This document shows, piece after piece, positions 15,652 to 23,696 of a stretch of DNA of 43,175 bases. The notes under the pieces were generated by a model. The model did no database searches, was not told where the DNA came from, and saw only the letters and a list, made by a program, of their open reading frames with translations. Both the position numbers and the translations under genes were made by a program. Each line of letters begins with the position of its first letter. The stretch's first letter is position 1. Source of the stretch: an uncultured Oscillospiraceae bacterium (GTDB lineage Bacteria > Bacillota > Clostridia > Oscillospirales > Oscillospiraceae); NCBI GenBank assembly GCA_910588135.1, contig CAJUOT010000019.1:1-43175 (forward strand), written 5' to 3'.

Positions 15652-16970
15652 AAGACCAGGGAAGGACTTTGCTACAAAAGGATGGAACCAGAACGGTACT
15701 GGCATCCCTGCTCTCCATTTTGATTGGTCTGGCGGTGGGCAGCGTCCTCATCCTTATAGTGGGCCTGTTCAGCGACAACCTGGGCCTGTCCGGCGCCTGG
15801 GAGGGCATCCGGCTGGTGTTCTTTGGAATTCTCAGTACCGGACGGAACGCCACGGGCAGCCTGACCTGGGGGTTCAATCCTCAAAGCATCGGCAATATGC
15901 TCTTCCGGGCCACGCCGCTGATTCTGACTGGCTTGTCGGTATCGGTGGCCTTCAAGACGGGCCTGTTCAACATCGGCGCACCCGGACAGTATTTGATGGG
16001 CACAATGGCTACCCTGGCCATTGCTCTGGGTATCCCGTCTTCCGCGCTGCCCGGTCCGCTTATCTGGCTGCTGGCTTTTTTGGGCGGTATTCTGGCGGGG
16101 GCGTTGTGGGGCTGCATTCCCGGCTTGGTGAAGGCGCTGCTCAACATCAACGAGGTGTTGGCCTGTATCATGACCAACTGGATTGCGGCGAATCTGGTGA
16201 CCTGGTTCTTTGACGTAAACAAAGTGTTTCAAAACACTGTGGAGAATACCAAGAGCGGTTATGTCTATAAGACCGCCTATGGCCGGACCCTGGTGGACGG
16301 GGCCTGGACCTATGTGGACGGCAATGGTGTGCAGACCGCCAAACTGGGATTGGACAAGCTTTTTCCTGGCTCCCAGGTCAACGCGGGTATCTTGATTGCC
16401 ATTCTCATCGCCGTGGGGATGTACATTCTGATGAGCAAGACAACGCTGGGATACCAGCTCAAGGCCTGCGGCTCGAACCGCCACGCCGCCCGGTATGCCG
16501 GGATCAGCGACAAGCGGAATATCGTGCTGTCCATGGCCATCGCTGGAGCGCTGTCCGGAGCGGGTGCGTCGCTGTACTATCTGTCCGGTAACACGGAGTT
16601 TTTCTGGTCCACTTATCAGGCCCTTCCAGCCACCGGCTTCAATGGCATTCCCGTGGCCCTGCTGGCAGCCAACCATCCCATTGGGGTGATTTTCACTGGC
16701 TGTTTCATGTCCATGCTGAACATTGTGGGCCTCCAGATGACCAACCTGACCGCCTACAACGAGTACATCACCGATGTTATTATCTCTGTCATTGTCTATC
16801 TCAGCGCATTTTCGCTGGTCATCAAGATGCTGCTGACCTCCCGCAGGAGGGGCAAGCGTGCGGTCGCGTCAGCAGACAACACGCCGGACGCGGGAAATGT
16901 GCCCGTGGAAGACCGGGGAGAGATACAGCCGGTCAGTGACGCCGCTGGGAAAGGAGGAGAGCAGGCATGA
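15648..16970 (+). CDS. Nucleoside ABC importer permease 1 (NupB/YufP-like)
   Basis: This is a membrane permease of the BPD_transp_2 family (LivH/RbsC-like) for the nucleoside importer. It has 440 aa with about nine to ten hydrophobic segments. The first is LASLLSILIGLAVGSVLILIV, quoted from around residue 22. The conserved core has FKTGLFNIGAPGQYLMG and the coupling region YQLKACGSNRHAARYAGIS. A ~60-residue hydrophilic insertion (FDVNKVFQNTVENTKSGYVY and what follows) lies between transmembrane segments and would face outside. The charged C-terminal tail is cytoplasmic. The start follows GAGGAGGACGC. The stop overlaps the second permease as ATGA. The two permeases should form a heterodimer. 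Confidence 0.92.
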   Translation: MKDQGRTLLQKDGTRTVLASLLSILIGLAVGSVLILIVGLFSDNLGLSGAWEGIRLVFFGILSTGRNATGSLTWGFNPQSIGNMLFRATPLILTGLSVSVAFKTGLFNIGAPGQYLMGTMATLAIALGIPSSALPGPLIWLLAFLGGILAGALWGCIPGLVKALLNINEVLACIMTNWIAANLVTWFFDVNKVFQNTVENTKSGYVYKTAYGRTLVDGAWTYVDGNGVQTAKLGLDKLFPGSQVNAGILIAILIAVGMYILMSKTTLGYQLKACGSNRHAARYAGISDKRNIVLSMAIAGALSGAGASLYYLSGNTEFFWSTYQALPATGFNGIPVALLAANHPIGVIFTGCFMSMLNIVGLQMTNLTAYNEYITDVIISVIVYLSAFSLVIKMLLTSRRRGKRAVASADNTPDAGNVPVEDRGEIQPVSDAAGKGGEQA

Positions 16971-18001
16971 CATTTTTGATCCAGCAGACTTTGCTTTATG
17001 CGGTGCCTCTGCTGATCGTGGCTCTGGCCGGAGTGTTTGCCGAGCGCAGCGGCATTATCAATCTGGCACTGGAGGGCATCATGATCTTCGGCGCGTTTGT
17101 CGGGGTGCTTTTTGTCCGGATCATGCAGGGAACCGGCCTGTTCAGCAGCGCTTACGCCGTGCGGAATTGGCTGGCGCTCCAGGGGCTGGAGCTGCTGGCC
17201 ATGCTGGCGGCTGCTGCCATGGGTGCGGCGTTCTCTCTGCTGCTGTCCTTTGCCTCGGTCAACCTGAAAGCAGACCAGACCATCGGCGGCACAGCGCTGA
17301 ACCTGATGGCCCCGGCCCTGGTGCTTTTCCTCATCCGTATGATCGCTAACCAGAATACGCTTGGAATGGCGGACGGAAGCGACGCAGCCAGTTGGTTTAT
17401 GCTCAAGAAAAGCACCTTTGGCATTGACCGGGACACCGACCTGGGCTTTCTGGGGGAGACATTTATCCACCGGGTTTACTTGGCCACCTATGTGTGCCTC
17501 ATCGTTTTTGTGGCGCTGTCCATTCTGCTGTATAAGACCAAGTTCGGCCTGCGGCTGCGTTCCTGCGGTGAGAACCCCCAGGCCGCCGATTCCTTGGGCA
17601 TCAACGTGTACAAAATGCGCTATGCAGGTACCACCATTTCCGGCGCTCTGGCCGGTATGGGCGGATTTGTCTACGCCCTGACCACCGCCAACTGTGCCTC
17701 CACCGGCGATGTGGCGGGCTTCGGGTTCCTGGCCCTGGCTGTCATGATTTTCGGCAACTGGAAGCCGCTGAATATTGCCGGGGCGGCGCTGCTGTTCGGT
17801 CTGTTCAAATGCATCGCCGCATCCTACGCCTCCATTGATATCAACGGCGACGGGGTCTGTATGCTGGCCACCGCCCCCATCAGCAGTCACCTTTACCGGA
17901 TGCTGCCCTACCTCATTACGTTGGTGGTGCTAGCCTTTACCTCTAAGAAATCCCGCGCTCCAAAAGCGGAGGGCATCCCTTATGATAAGGGGCAGCGCTG
18001 A
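16967..18001 (+). CDS. Nucleoside ABC importer permease 2 (NupC/YufQ-like)
   Basis: This is the second BPD_transp_2 permease of the importer, 344 aa and highly hydrophobic. The family signature near the N-terminus is FAERSGIINLALEGIMIFGA, and the loop that couples to the ATPase is LRLRSCGENPQAADSLGINV. About eight to nine transmembrane segments are evident. It starts within the stop of permease 1 (ATGA) after AAAGGAGGAGAGC and is the last gene of the transporter operon, closed by the terminator at 18015-18050. The gene order lipoprotein, double ATPase, permease, permease is the standard one for guanosine/nucleoside (BmpA-NupABC) importers. The exact nucleoside cannot be read from sequence. 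Confidence 0.93.
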   Translation: MTFLIQQTLLYAVPLLIVALAGVFAERSGIINLALEGIMIFGAFVGVLFVRIMQGTGLFSSAYAVRNWLALQGLELLAMLAAAAMGAAFSLLLSFASVNLKADQTIGGTALNLMAPALVLFLIRMIANQNTLGMADGSDAASWFMLKKSTFGIDRDTDLGFLGETFIHRVYLATYVCLIVFVALSILLYKTKFGLRLRSCGENPQAADSLGINVYKMRYAGTTISGALAGMGGFVYALTTANCASTGDVAGFGFLALAVMIFGNWKPLNIAGAALLFGLFKCIAASYASIDINGDGVCMLATAPISSHLYRMLPYLITLVVLAFTSKKSRAPKAEGIPYDKGQR

Positions 18002-18014
18002 CTGACCAACCCAC

Positions 18015-18050
18015 AAAACGGCCCGCCGGATGCACCGGCGGGCCGTTTTT
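18015..18050 (+). terminator. Intrinsic terminator of the nucleoside transporter operon
   Basis: A 15-bp perfect stem (18015-18029 with 18035-18049), loop ATGCA, runs from AAAA to TTTTT. It lies between convergent genes and is symmetric enough to work in both directions. Confidence 0.93.
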
Positions 18051-18067
18051 CTATGTTCAGCTTGATT

Positions 18068-18883
18068 TCAGCGCTTTGCCCGAGACTGGAGGGCGTCCTT
18101 GTAACGAAGCAGCTCCTCTTTGGCCAGCGCGGCGGCAGCCAGGATGTCTTCGTGGCTGACCGAGTATTTGCGGTTGACCGTCAAGCTGCCATAAATGTGG
18201 CGGAAACGACGGCTGTATTTTTCCAACTGGGCGACTTGGTCACTATAACGCTGGCGCAGAGAGGCGGCGCTGTCCTCCAGCCGGTCGCTCAGTTCGGCCT
18301 TGCCCAGAGCGGCCTGGAGTTGAAGCTCCTGCCCCAGCTTGGTAACGCCTACCACCAGCTTGGAGACCAGGGCCAGATGATGGATAGTGAGGACCGCATC
18401 CACCATCAACAGTGCCAGAAATGCCCCGCACAGCATGAACTCCAGCCAGGGGGGACAGCGCCCCACCAGGGATTGGATAGGTGGATGGACAAAGAAGATG
18501 ACGATGTAGGACAATACGCCCCAGGTCAGGGCAACCCACAGGCATACGCGGCCCTTTAGGTTAAAACGGTATTGGGAGTAATCCCAGTATTTCACATGGG
18601 TGGTTACCTCCAAAAACCATCCGACCAAGTATTCCCAGGAGGTCATGACCAATACGGCTATGATGTAAAAAAGGACCAGGTTTTGCTTCAAAGGGGTGAA
18701 AAACAGAATCATCAGTACCACACCGCCGCCGTAGATAGGACAGATGGGGCCGTAAAGAAAGCCGCGAGCCACCAGACGGCGCTCTACAATGGAACAGTAG
18801 CAGGTCTCCATTACCCAGCCCATGAAAGAGTAGATGATAAAATACAGAAACAGCTGAGAGACCGGAAAGCCCATGATAGTCAA
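18068..18883 (-). CDS. CmpB-type putative ABC transporter permease (PF06541 family)
   Basis: This 271-aa membrane protein resembles the family annotated as putative ABC transporter permease (CmpB), whose function is not established. The N-terminus has the hallmark LFLYFIIYSFMGWVMETCYC followed by RGFLYGPICPIYGGG. Five hydrophobic segments follow, and the last ~100 residues are charged and helical, probably a cytoplasmic coiled coil. The start is read as TTG at 18883: GGGAGG lies 8 nt upstream, and TTGA overlaps the stop of the preceding DUF4364 gene. The next ATG, three codons on, is too far from the Shine-Dalgarno. No ATPase is adjacent, which argues against a classical transporter role. Confidence 0.8.
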   Translation of the reverse strand: MTIMGFPVSQLFLYFIIYSFMGWVMETCYCSIVERRLVARGFLYGPICPIYGGGVVLMILFFTPLKQNLVLFYIIAVLVMTSWEYLVGWFLEVTTHVKYWDYSQYRFNLKGRVCLWVALTWGVLSYIVIFFVHPPIQSLVGRCPPWLEFMLCGAFLALLMVDAVLTIHHLALVSKLVVGVTKLGQELQLQAALGKAELSDRLEDSAASLRQRYSDQVAQLEKYSRRFRHIYGSLTVNRKYSVSHEDILAAAALAKEELLRYKDALQSRAKR

Positions 18884-19413
18884 TGGTGTTCCCTCCCATC
18901 GTCATTGGTGATAAGCAGCCCCAGCAGGGCGTTGTACACCCGGTCCGGGTGGTCCAAAAAACCGTCAGCGACGCGCTGGGCATCCTCCCGGGTGGGAGCC
19001 AGCAGGGTGAGGGAAAACAGGCTTCCCATGTCGTCGTCCATGGATAAGCATACGTCAAACCCCATGGGCTGTTCTGTCACTGCCGCCCGCACCTGGGCCT
19101 TGCGTTTGAGCACTTGATTCAGGGGGGTCAATCTGCGGTCACACCGCGACCGAATCACAGGGGAGAGACTGCTTTCCCCGGCGGCGCAGGTTCGCCGGCC
19201 TCTTTCGGTGACGGAATAGTATTCCCCGCTCTGCTCCAGATGGCGGCTGTCCTTCAACTCTGCCACCGCTTCGGCAAACTGAAAGTAATCTACACCGTTG
19301 TCGCACATGGCAAGGTCGGTGAGGGTGGCAAAATCAATAGGGGCGGCAACCCGATCCATAATGTAGAGCACCAGCAGCTTGATGTCCAGCTTGTCATGGA
19401 TAAATCCGGCCAT
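18880..19413 (-). CDS. DUF4364-family protein
   Basis: This 177-aa cytoplasmic protein resembles the DUF4364 family, widespread in Clostridia and without a proven role. The N-terminal ~85 residues (IHDKLDIKLLVLYIMDRVAA... YFQFAEAVAELKDSRHLEQSG...YYSVTERGRRT) look like a PadR/MarR-type winged helix, so a regulatory function is plausible. The rest, LFSLTLLAPTREDAQRVADG, is mixed alpha/beta. The ATG at 19413 follows GGAGGAAATC. A good promoter lies upstream, and it is coupled to the CmpB-like gene through a TTGA overlap. Confidence 0.78.
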   Translation of the reverse strand: MAGFIHDKLDIKLLVLYIMDRVAAPIDFATLTDLAMCDNGVDYFQFAEAVAELKDSRHLEQSGEYYSVTERGRRTCAAGESSLSPVIRSRCDRRLTPLNQVLKRKAQVRAAVTEQPMGFDVCLSMDDDMGSLFSLTLLAPTREDAQRVADGFLDHPDRVYNALLGLLITNDDGREHH

Positions 19414-19447
19414 AGGCGATTTCCTCCATATACGCTTTTTCTTAAAT

Positions 19448-19476
19448 ATTATAGCGAGTGGGAGGAAAAATGGCAA
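19448..19476 (-). promoter_or_regulatory. SigA-type promoter of the DUF4364-CmpB operon
   Basis: On the minus strand, TTGCCA (19471-19476) and TATAAT (19448-19453) have 17-nt spacing, about 35 nt before the DUF4364 ATG. Confidence 0.85.
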
Positions 19477-19492
19477 GGGGAGATTTGGCCGT

Positions 19493-20035
19493 TTAGCTCC
19501 GGGTAACTAAAGCTTGGTAGAGCTGAACCATATAAGCCCAGGTAGACCGGTCCAAGGTGCCGGTGACGGGCAGACCGGCCAGCCGCTGAACTTCCCGAAG
19601 ATTTTTGTAGGTCTCGCCATCGTTACAGCAGTTCATCTGACAGGGGCTGAAATTGCTCATTACTTTAGTAAGGGAGCCGAACATGGCCTGGACAATGCGC
19701 AGCACCTCGCACTTCTGGCCTTCCACGGCGGTATAAGTGCCGCAGGGCAGTACGTTGAGGGCAGGGGGGAAGCCGTACATCAGCTCTACGTGGACGTAAG
19801 CGTCCCGAATGGCATTCCAGGTGGCGAGGTCTACCACTCCGGTGACAGGCAGGCTGTTCTCCCGCTGAAATACCATGACAGCTTCCAGGGTGCGTTCACC
19901 GAAAATGCCGTCCACCGCCAGGCGGGTCAGCACATTGTTGTGGATGGCCAGCTGGTTGAGCATATATTGGAGCGAGCGGATGGGCTGTCCGCTGTGCTCA
20001 GCCTCCATGATGCCGGGTGCGTTAGTTCCATTCAT
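19493..20035 (-). CDS. Peptidoglycan-binding protein with two PG_binding_1 domains
   Basis: This 180-aa protein consists of two PG_binding_1 repeats: the first around residues 15-80 (LTRLAVDGIFGERTLEAVMV, FQRENSLPVTGVVDLATWNAI), the second around residues 110-175 (LREVQRLAGLPVTGTLDRST). A Cys-containing stretch (SPCQMNCCNDGE) lies between them. No signal peptide is visible, which fits a protein that reaches the spore cortex from inside the mother cell or forespore. The start follows AAAGGAAGG. It is the last gene of the cluster with the SleC-like hydrolase and probably shares its sporulation promoter. The catalytic part is missing, so it may be a cortex-binding accessory protein. Confidence 0.82.
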   Translation of the reverse strand: MNGTNAPGIMEAEHSGQPIRSLQYMLNQLAIHNNVLTRLAVDGIFGERTLEAVMVFQRENSLPVTGVVDLATWNAIRDAYVHVELMYGFPPALNVLPCGTYTAVEGQKCEVLRIVQAMFGSLTKVMSNFSPCQMNCCNDGETYKNLREVQRLAGLPVTGTLDRSTWAYMVQLYQALVTRS

Positions 20036-20052
20036 AGCGTGATCCCTTCCTT

Positions 20053-21237
20053 TCAGTTGTCAGAGCTTCCATAGCTCAGATCGTAGCCGGGGAACTGGCC
20101 GGACATGACCCGCTGCTCAATTTGCTGGGGGGTGGTGGGCAGGCCAGCTCCGGCCAGAGCGGTGCGGGCGATGCCGAGATATTCGTCATAGATTCCCTGC
20201 CAAGTGGCTTGGTCCACCACTCCGGTGACGGGCAGGCCCAGGCGGCTTTGAATGGCGTTGACAGCCTGAGCGGTCTGGGGACCAAAGATGCCGTCAATAG
20301 CCAGTACGGGTATGGCCGGAGAGAACTGGCCAATGATGGAGATAAAATACTGGAGGGCGGATACGGCTACGCCGGTGCTGCCCTCCCGGAGGGTGACGCC
20401 GGGTGCGGGACCCTGAATCTGGGTAAAGGGCTGGCCTTCGCTGACCAGCTCGGACAGTTTCCTGACCGCCCCATGGAGAGATACCAGCTTATACCATGTA
20501 CCCTGGCCTACGATGCCATCTGGGGTGAGGTTAAAAATCCGTTGGAACGCTTTTACCGCATCCTCGGTTCTGCTGCCAAATATGCCATCTGCTGGAGTGA
20601 TGCGGGGAATAGCGGGATAGTTGCGGGAGATGCGGTTGAGCATGGCCTGAAGTACTGTAACGTAACTGCCGGAAGAGCCGGTTTGCAGGGGATAGCCCGG
20701 GTAGGAGTACTGGATATCGCGGATGGGAGCGTTGGAGACCAGCTCAATATTATCACCATAGTAACGGCGAAGAATGTCCATTGTGCCCATGCCCTGACGG
20801 GCTAGCGCCTCGCTGCCCCATTGGGACAGGCCGTCGCAGGTGACGGTAGTTCCATTGCAGAATTTGGCCGCCAGCGGCTCCACAAAGTTTTTCCGGCGGA
20901 TATAGGTGGTGAACAACTCATCTACCAGCCGGTCCACATTTTCAAAAGTACTACGGCCTTTGATGAACTTCTGATCGCTTGTGGTGGAGCCGGTGATGTC
21001 AAAATCATAACCCCGGCTGGGGTAGTATTCCGTATATATCCGGTTGAGGGCGAAGGAAATCTGGGCCAGAATATTGGCCCGAAGGGCAGCCTCCGGCCAG
21101 GTGGGATAGATTTCGCTGGAGGCCACGTTTTTGATATAGTCAGAAAAGGGGACGGTAACGTTTTCCGCCCATTGGTTGGCGGGTCCGGTGTGAACAGTGA
21201 TGGTCTGGGGTATGTAAGGCGTAACGGAAATAGGCAT
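20053..21237 (-). CDS. SleC-like spore cortex-lytic protein (SpoIID-like domain plus two PG-binding domains)
   Basis: This 394-aa protein resembles clostridial SleC-type cortex-lytic enzymes. Residues ~25-170 form a SpoIID-like lytic transglycosylase domain: SSEIYPTWPEAALRANILAQ contains Glu42 at the position of the SpoIID catalytic Glu, and the domain ends with CNGTTVTCDGLSQWGSEALA and ILRRYYGDNIELV. Two PG_binding_1 domains follow at ~190-255 (DGIFGSRTEDAVKAFQRIF) and ~288-350 (DGIFGPQTAQAVNAIQSRLG). There is no obvious signal peptide, as for mother-cell-made cortex enzymes. ATG 21237 follows AAGGAGGTTCTCT. Role by family: degradation of spore cortex peptidoglycan at germination. A pre-pro processing protease (CspB-like) is not in the window. 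Confidence 0.82.
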   Translation of the reverse strand: MPISVTPYIPQTITVHTGPANQWAENVTVPFSDYIKNVASSEIYPTWPEAALRANILAQISFALNRIYTEYYPSRGYDFDITGSTTSDQKFIKGRSTFENVDRLVDELFTTYIRRKNFVEPLAAKFCNGTTVTCDGLSQWGSEALARQGMGTMDILRRYYGDNIELVSNAPIRDIQYSYPGYPLQTGSSGSYVTVLQAMLNRISRNYPAIPRITPADGIFGSRTEDAVKAFQRIFNLTPDGIVGQGTWYKLVSLHGAVRKLSELVSEGQPFTQIQGPAPGVTLREGSTGVAVSALQYFISIIGQFSPAIPVLAIDGIFGPQTAQAVNAIQSRLGLPVTGVVDQATWQGIYDEYLGIARTALAGAGLPTTPQQIEQRVMSGQFPGYDLSYGSSDN

Positions 21238-21268
21238 AGAGAACCTCCTTACTTGGCGTCGGGGCGGC

Positions 21269-21658
21269 TCACAGCGGCTGAGGTGTGACCACAACAGGCT
21301 CGGCAGTGACATCGTCTCCGGCGGGTTGGGGCAGAGGGACCAGGGGGACGTTCTGTACCGTTTCGATCCCGGGGAACACTTGGAGCTGTTCGAAAGTGGC
21401 CAGATAATACTCCGGGTGCTCTACTACCAGAGAATAGTCGGAGAAAGGCGCGGTTCCGTCAGGCGACTCGCTGTGAGACAAGTCAGGGGCCTCCAGTTGA
21501 ACGGGCTTGGTGCCGCCGCTCTCGTCTGTGGTCTGGATGGAATACACCTTGCGGCGGCCATCTTCGGCGGGGCTGGAAATGATCACAGTGGCGCCGGATA
21601 CAGGAAGCTGGGCCTGGGAGGTATAGGCGCGCACAACAAGGGAGCCAGTTTGGGGCAT
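21269..21658 (-). CDS. Small protein with carboxypeptidase-regulatory-like beta-sandwich, first gene of the cortex cluster
   Basis: This 129-aa protein has no signal peptide. GSLVVRAYTSQAQLPVSGAT, then VIISSPAEDGRRKVYSIQTTDESG, looks like a carboxypeptidase-regulatory (CarboxypepD_reg/transthyretin-like) beta-sandwich. The pattern PFSDYSLVVEHPEYYLATFE, then QLQVFPGIETVQNVPLVPLP, is common at the end of this fold. It starts at ATG 21658 after AAGGAGGAG; a TTG two codons earlier is less likely. It lies 31 nt before the SleC-like gene and directly behind the sporulation-type promoter, so it is probably made in the mother cell with the cortex proteins. Its role is unknown; binding to spore-coat or cortex material is an inference from context. 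Confidence 0.75.
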   Translation of the reverse strand: MPQTGSLVVRAYTSQAQLPVSGATVIISSPAEDGRRKVYSIQTTDESGGTKPVQLEAPDLSHSESPDGTAPFSDYSLVVEHPEYYLATFEQLQVFPGIETVQNVPLVPLPQPAGDDVTAEPVVVTPQPL

Positions 21659-21687
21659 GGACAACTCCTCCTTACTTGATTATGATA

Positions 21688-21714
21688 TATTCTATGCCGG
21701 GGATGGAAAATTGT
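21688..21714 (-). promoter_or_regulatory. Mother-cell sporulation promoter (SigK-like, possibly SigE)
   Basis: On the minus strand, CATAGAATA (21688-21696) fits the SigK -10 pattern CATAnnnTA exactly. An AC dinucleotide (21713-21714) lies 16 nt upstream, as in SigK promoters. The same bases also fit the SigE -10 in 7 of 8 positions. No SigA promoter is seen in front of this cluster. Confidence 0.55.
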
Positions 21715-21733
21715 GAATTCATCGGAGGAGAAA

Positions 21734-21762
21734 TTGACAAGTAACCTGATTTGGAGTAGAAT
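21734..21762 (+). promoter_or_regulatory. SigA-type promoter of rex
   Basis: A perfect TTGACA (21734-21739) and TAGAAT (21757-21762) have 17-nt spacing. The predicted start near 21769 gives a 30-nt leader. No canonical Rex operator (TTGTTAA-N4-TTAACAA type) overlaps it. Confidence 0.82.
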
Positions 21763-21798
21763 AAATACAAATATTTTGCAGTGGGGAACGATTGTGCC

Positions 21799-22437
21799 AT
21801 GAAAAAGGAAAAGATATCCTCCGCAGTCATCCGCAGGCTGCCCCGTTATTACCGCCACCTGGATGAGCTGCTGCGCGGAGGAACAGTGCGGATATCCTCG
21901 AATTCCCTGGCCAAGTCCATGGGGCTCACCGCTTCACAGATTCGGCAGGACCTATCCTGCTTTGGAGAGTTTGGGCAGCAGGGGTATGGATATAATGTAG
22001 AACGGCTGCGCGCCGAGATCGCGGAGATTCTGGGCATGAACCGGGGTCATACGGTGGCTATTTTAGGGGCGGGCAATTTGGGCAGGGCGCTGATGGAGAA
22101 TTTTCCCTTTGCGTTCAACGGCTTTCATCTGGTAGCTTCCTTTGATGTGGACTCAAAACTTGTGGGTACCGAGATCAGTGGCACGCCTGTTTATCATGCC
22201 GATACGCTGGAGGAGTATCTGAAGCGTGAGCCGGTGAGCGTGTGCGTACTCACCGTCCCGGCGAGAGAGGCGGAAAAAACCGCCCGGCGGGTTGCTGCCT
22301 GCGGTGTGCTGGGGATATGGAATTTTACCAATGTGGAGCTGCCTCAGCAGGATATGCCCGATGTCCAAATTGAAGATGTCCATTTCGCGGACAGCCTGCT
22401 TACCTTGAGCTATATGATTTCTGAGGAGGCGCTATGA
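21799..22437 (+). CDS. rex: Redox-sensing transcriptional repressor Rex
   Basis: Rex senses the NADH/NAD+ ratio and represses fermentation genes when NADH is low. It is a homodimer with an N-terminal winged helix (ISSAVIRRLPRYYRHLDELL, then SLAKSMGLTASQIRQDLSCFGEFGQQGYGY) and a Rossmann domain with AILGAGNLGRAL binding the dinucleotide. The C-terminal helix (SLLTLSYMISEEAL) swaps between subunits. The length of 212 aa is typical. The ATG at 21799 is preferred because it gives MKKEKISSAVIRRL; its Shine-Dalgarno (GGGGAA) is weak. Its stop overlaps the SLH-protein start (ATGA), an unusual partner for rex. Confidence 0.96.
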   Translation: MKKEKISSAVIRRLPRYYRHLDELLRGGTVRISSNSLAKSMGLTASQIRQDLSCFGEFGQQGYGYNVERLRAEIAEILGMNRGHTVAILGAGNLGRALMENFPFAFNGFHLVASFDVDSKLVGTEISGTPVYHADTLEEYLKREPVSVCVLTVPAREAEKTARRVAACGVLGIWNFTNVELPQQDMPDVQIEDVHFADSLLTLSYMISEEAL

Positions 22438-23495
22438 AAAAGAAAATCCTGGCCGGCGCGTTGCTGCTGGTGATGTTGGCGGGTCTTGTGACACTGGCAG
22501 GGGCTTACGATCAATCCCAGGCCCTGGTATCCCGCAGCTATTTGGACGGAAACTTTTGGAACGACCTCAAAGCTATCGTATTCAGTGAAGCGGAAAAAAA
22601 CACGACGGCCTTTTATAATGAGGCGGCGGAAAAAGCAAAGCAGATAGTAAACGGTGCGGCATCTGGTGAAGCGGCATCCAGTTTTTTTGACGCCGGAGAA
22701 GGGACAAACGGCGATATACTGACTGCACCGTTGGGTTCAAGCCTTGTCTGGACTGCAGGAACAGGCATGGTGCGCGATGGGACGCTGGTGGATGCTACCG
22801 AAGGAAGGGAAGTAGTGTCTGGCGGTATCCTTACCGTGGGGCACCGATATCTGGCTGGGACAGGCGTAGTGCTGGTAGTTACATCCTCTTCTGCCCAGTG
22901 GATGGGGGAAGGCCAGTGGACCGTCGCCGCTGGCGAGATAATTCTACCATTCACCGACGTATCCCCAAGTCAGTGGTACTATAATGAGGTGGTTTACGCA
23001 TATCAGAACAAGCTGTTCGGCAGTGTGGGCTCCGGCCGGTTTGACCCTCTGGGCCAAATGCAGCGGTGCATGGTGACTACTGTGCTCCATCGTTTGGCCG
23101 GCAAACCGGATGTGGAGTATAAACCGGTTTTTAAGGATATCCCAGCGGGACAGTGGTATACGGACGGCACTATCTGGGCAAGTCAGCTGAATGTGGTGAC
23201 CGGAAAGGGAGGAAGCCGGTTTGACCCCTTTGGCAATGTAACTCGCCAGGAGATCGCGGTGATTCTGTACCGTTATGCGGAACAGATGGGCTATGACGTG
23301 AGAGGGCGGGCCGACCTGACCAGCTTTTCTGATGGAGCCTCTGTGGCTACTTGGAGCAGACAGGAGATTTCCTGGGCTGTGGATGCGAAGATTCTCAAAG
23401 GGAATAGTGGCGCGTTGCTGCCCACTGGCGAGGCGACCCGAGCGGAGGTGGCCGCGATGTTCCACCGTTTTGATGACTGGATTAAACAGCAGTAA
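22434..23495 (+). CDS. Exported protein with three SLH domains
   Basis: This 353-aa secreted protein is probably held at the cell wall through its three S-layer homology domains. The N-terminal signal peptide is MKKKILAGALLLVMLAGLVT, then LAGAYDQS. Residues ~30-160 are a unique region with an N-terminal helical part and a beta-rich part. SLH domains follow at ~170-225 (FTDVSPSQWYYNEVVYAYQN), ~228-285 (FKDIPAGQWYTDGTIWASQL) and ~290-353 (ATWSRQEISWAVDAKILKGN). SLH domains bind pyruvylated secondary wall polymers in Gram-positive bacteria. It begins inside the rex stop codon and follows rex in the same transcript. The unique region gives no hint of ligand or enzyme activity. Confidence 0.88.
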   Translation: MKKKILAGALLLVMLAGLVTLAGAYDQSQALVSRSYLDGNFWNDLKAIVFSEAEKNTTAFYNEAAEKAKQIVNGAASGEAASSFFDAGEGTNGDILTAPLGSSLVWTAGTGMVRDGTLVDATEGREVVSGGILTVGHRYLAGTGVVLVVTSSSAQWMGEGQWTVAAGEIILPFTDVSPSQWYYNEVVYAYQNKLFGSVGSGRFDPLGQMQRCMVTTVLHRLAGKPDVEYKPVFKDIPAGQWYTDGTIWASQLNVVTGKGGSRFDPFGNVTRQEIAVILYRYAEQMGYDVRGRADLTSFSDGASVATWSRQEISWAVDAKILKGNSGALLPTGEATRAEVAAMFHRFDDWIKQQ

Positions 23496-23567
23496 GCCCG
23501 ATGGCAGCCGGGCATGTTGTGCCCGCTGCCTGCACAGAAAAAAATTTAGAAAAAACGAAAAAAGGGC

Positions 23568-23596
23568 TTGCATTTTTTTGGACAGTGTGGTATTAT
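23568..23596 (+). promoter_or_regulatory. Promoter of the tRNA-Arg gene
   Basis: TTGCAT (23568-23573) and TATTAT (23591-23596) have 17-nt spacing, about 24 nt before the tRNA. An imperfect hairpin at 23503-23530 between the SLH gene and this promoter lacks a T-run and is not a clear terminator. Confidence 0.75.
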
Positions 23597-23619
23597 AACA
23601 AAGCTCCAAGGGAGCGTAT

Positions 23620-23696
23620 GCGGCTGTAGCTCAGCTGGATAGAGTGTTTGGCTACGAACCAAAAGGTCGGGGGTTCGAATCCCTTCAGCCGTACCA
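23620..23696 (+). tRNA. tRNA-Arg (anticodon ACG)
   Basis: The 77-nt cloverleaf has an acceptor stem GCGGCTG / CAGCCGT (closing G-U pair), a D arm starting GCTC, and an anticodon stem TTTGG / CCAAA around loop CTACGAA. The anticodon is ACG, normally deaminated to ICG to read CGU, CGC and CGA. The T arm holds GGTTCGAATCCC, and CCA is encoded. It has its own promoter and terminator. Confidence 0.95.

Noticed and set aside
20053..21312. Longer N-terminus of the SleC-like protein
   Set aside because: The 25 extra residues (Arg/Pro/Ser-rich) have no ribosome-binding site, while AAGGAGG precedes the ATG at 21237.
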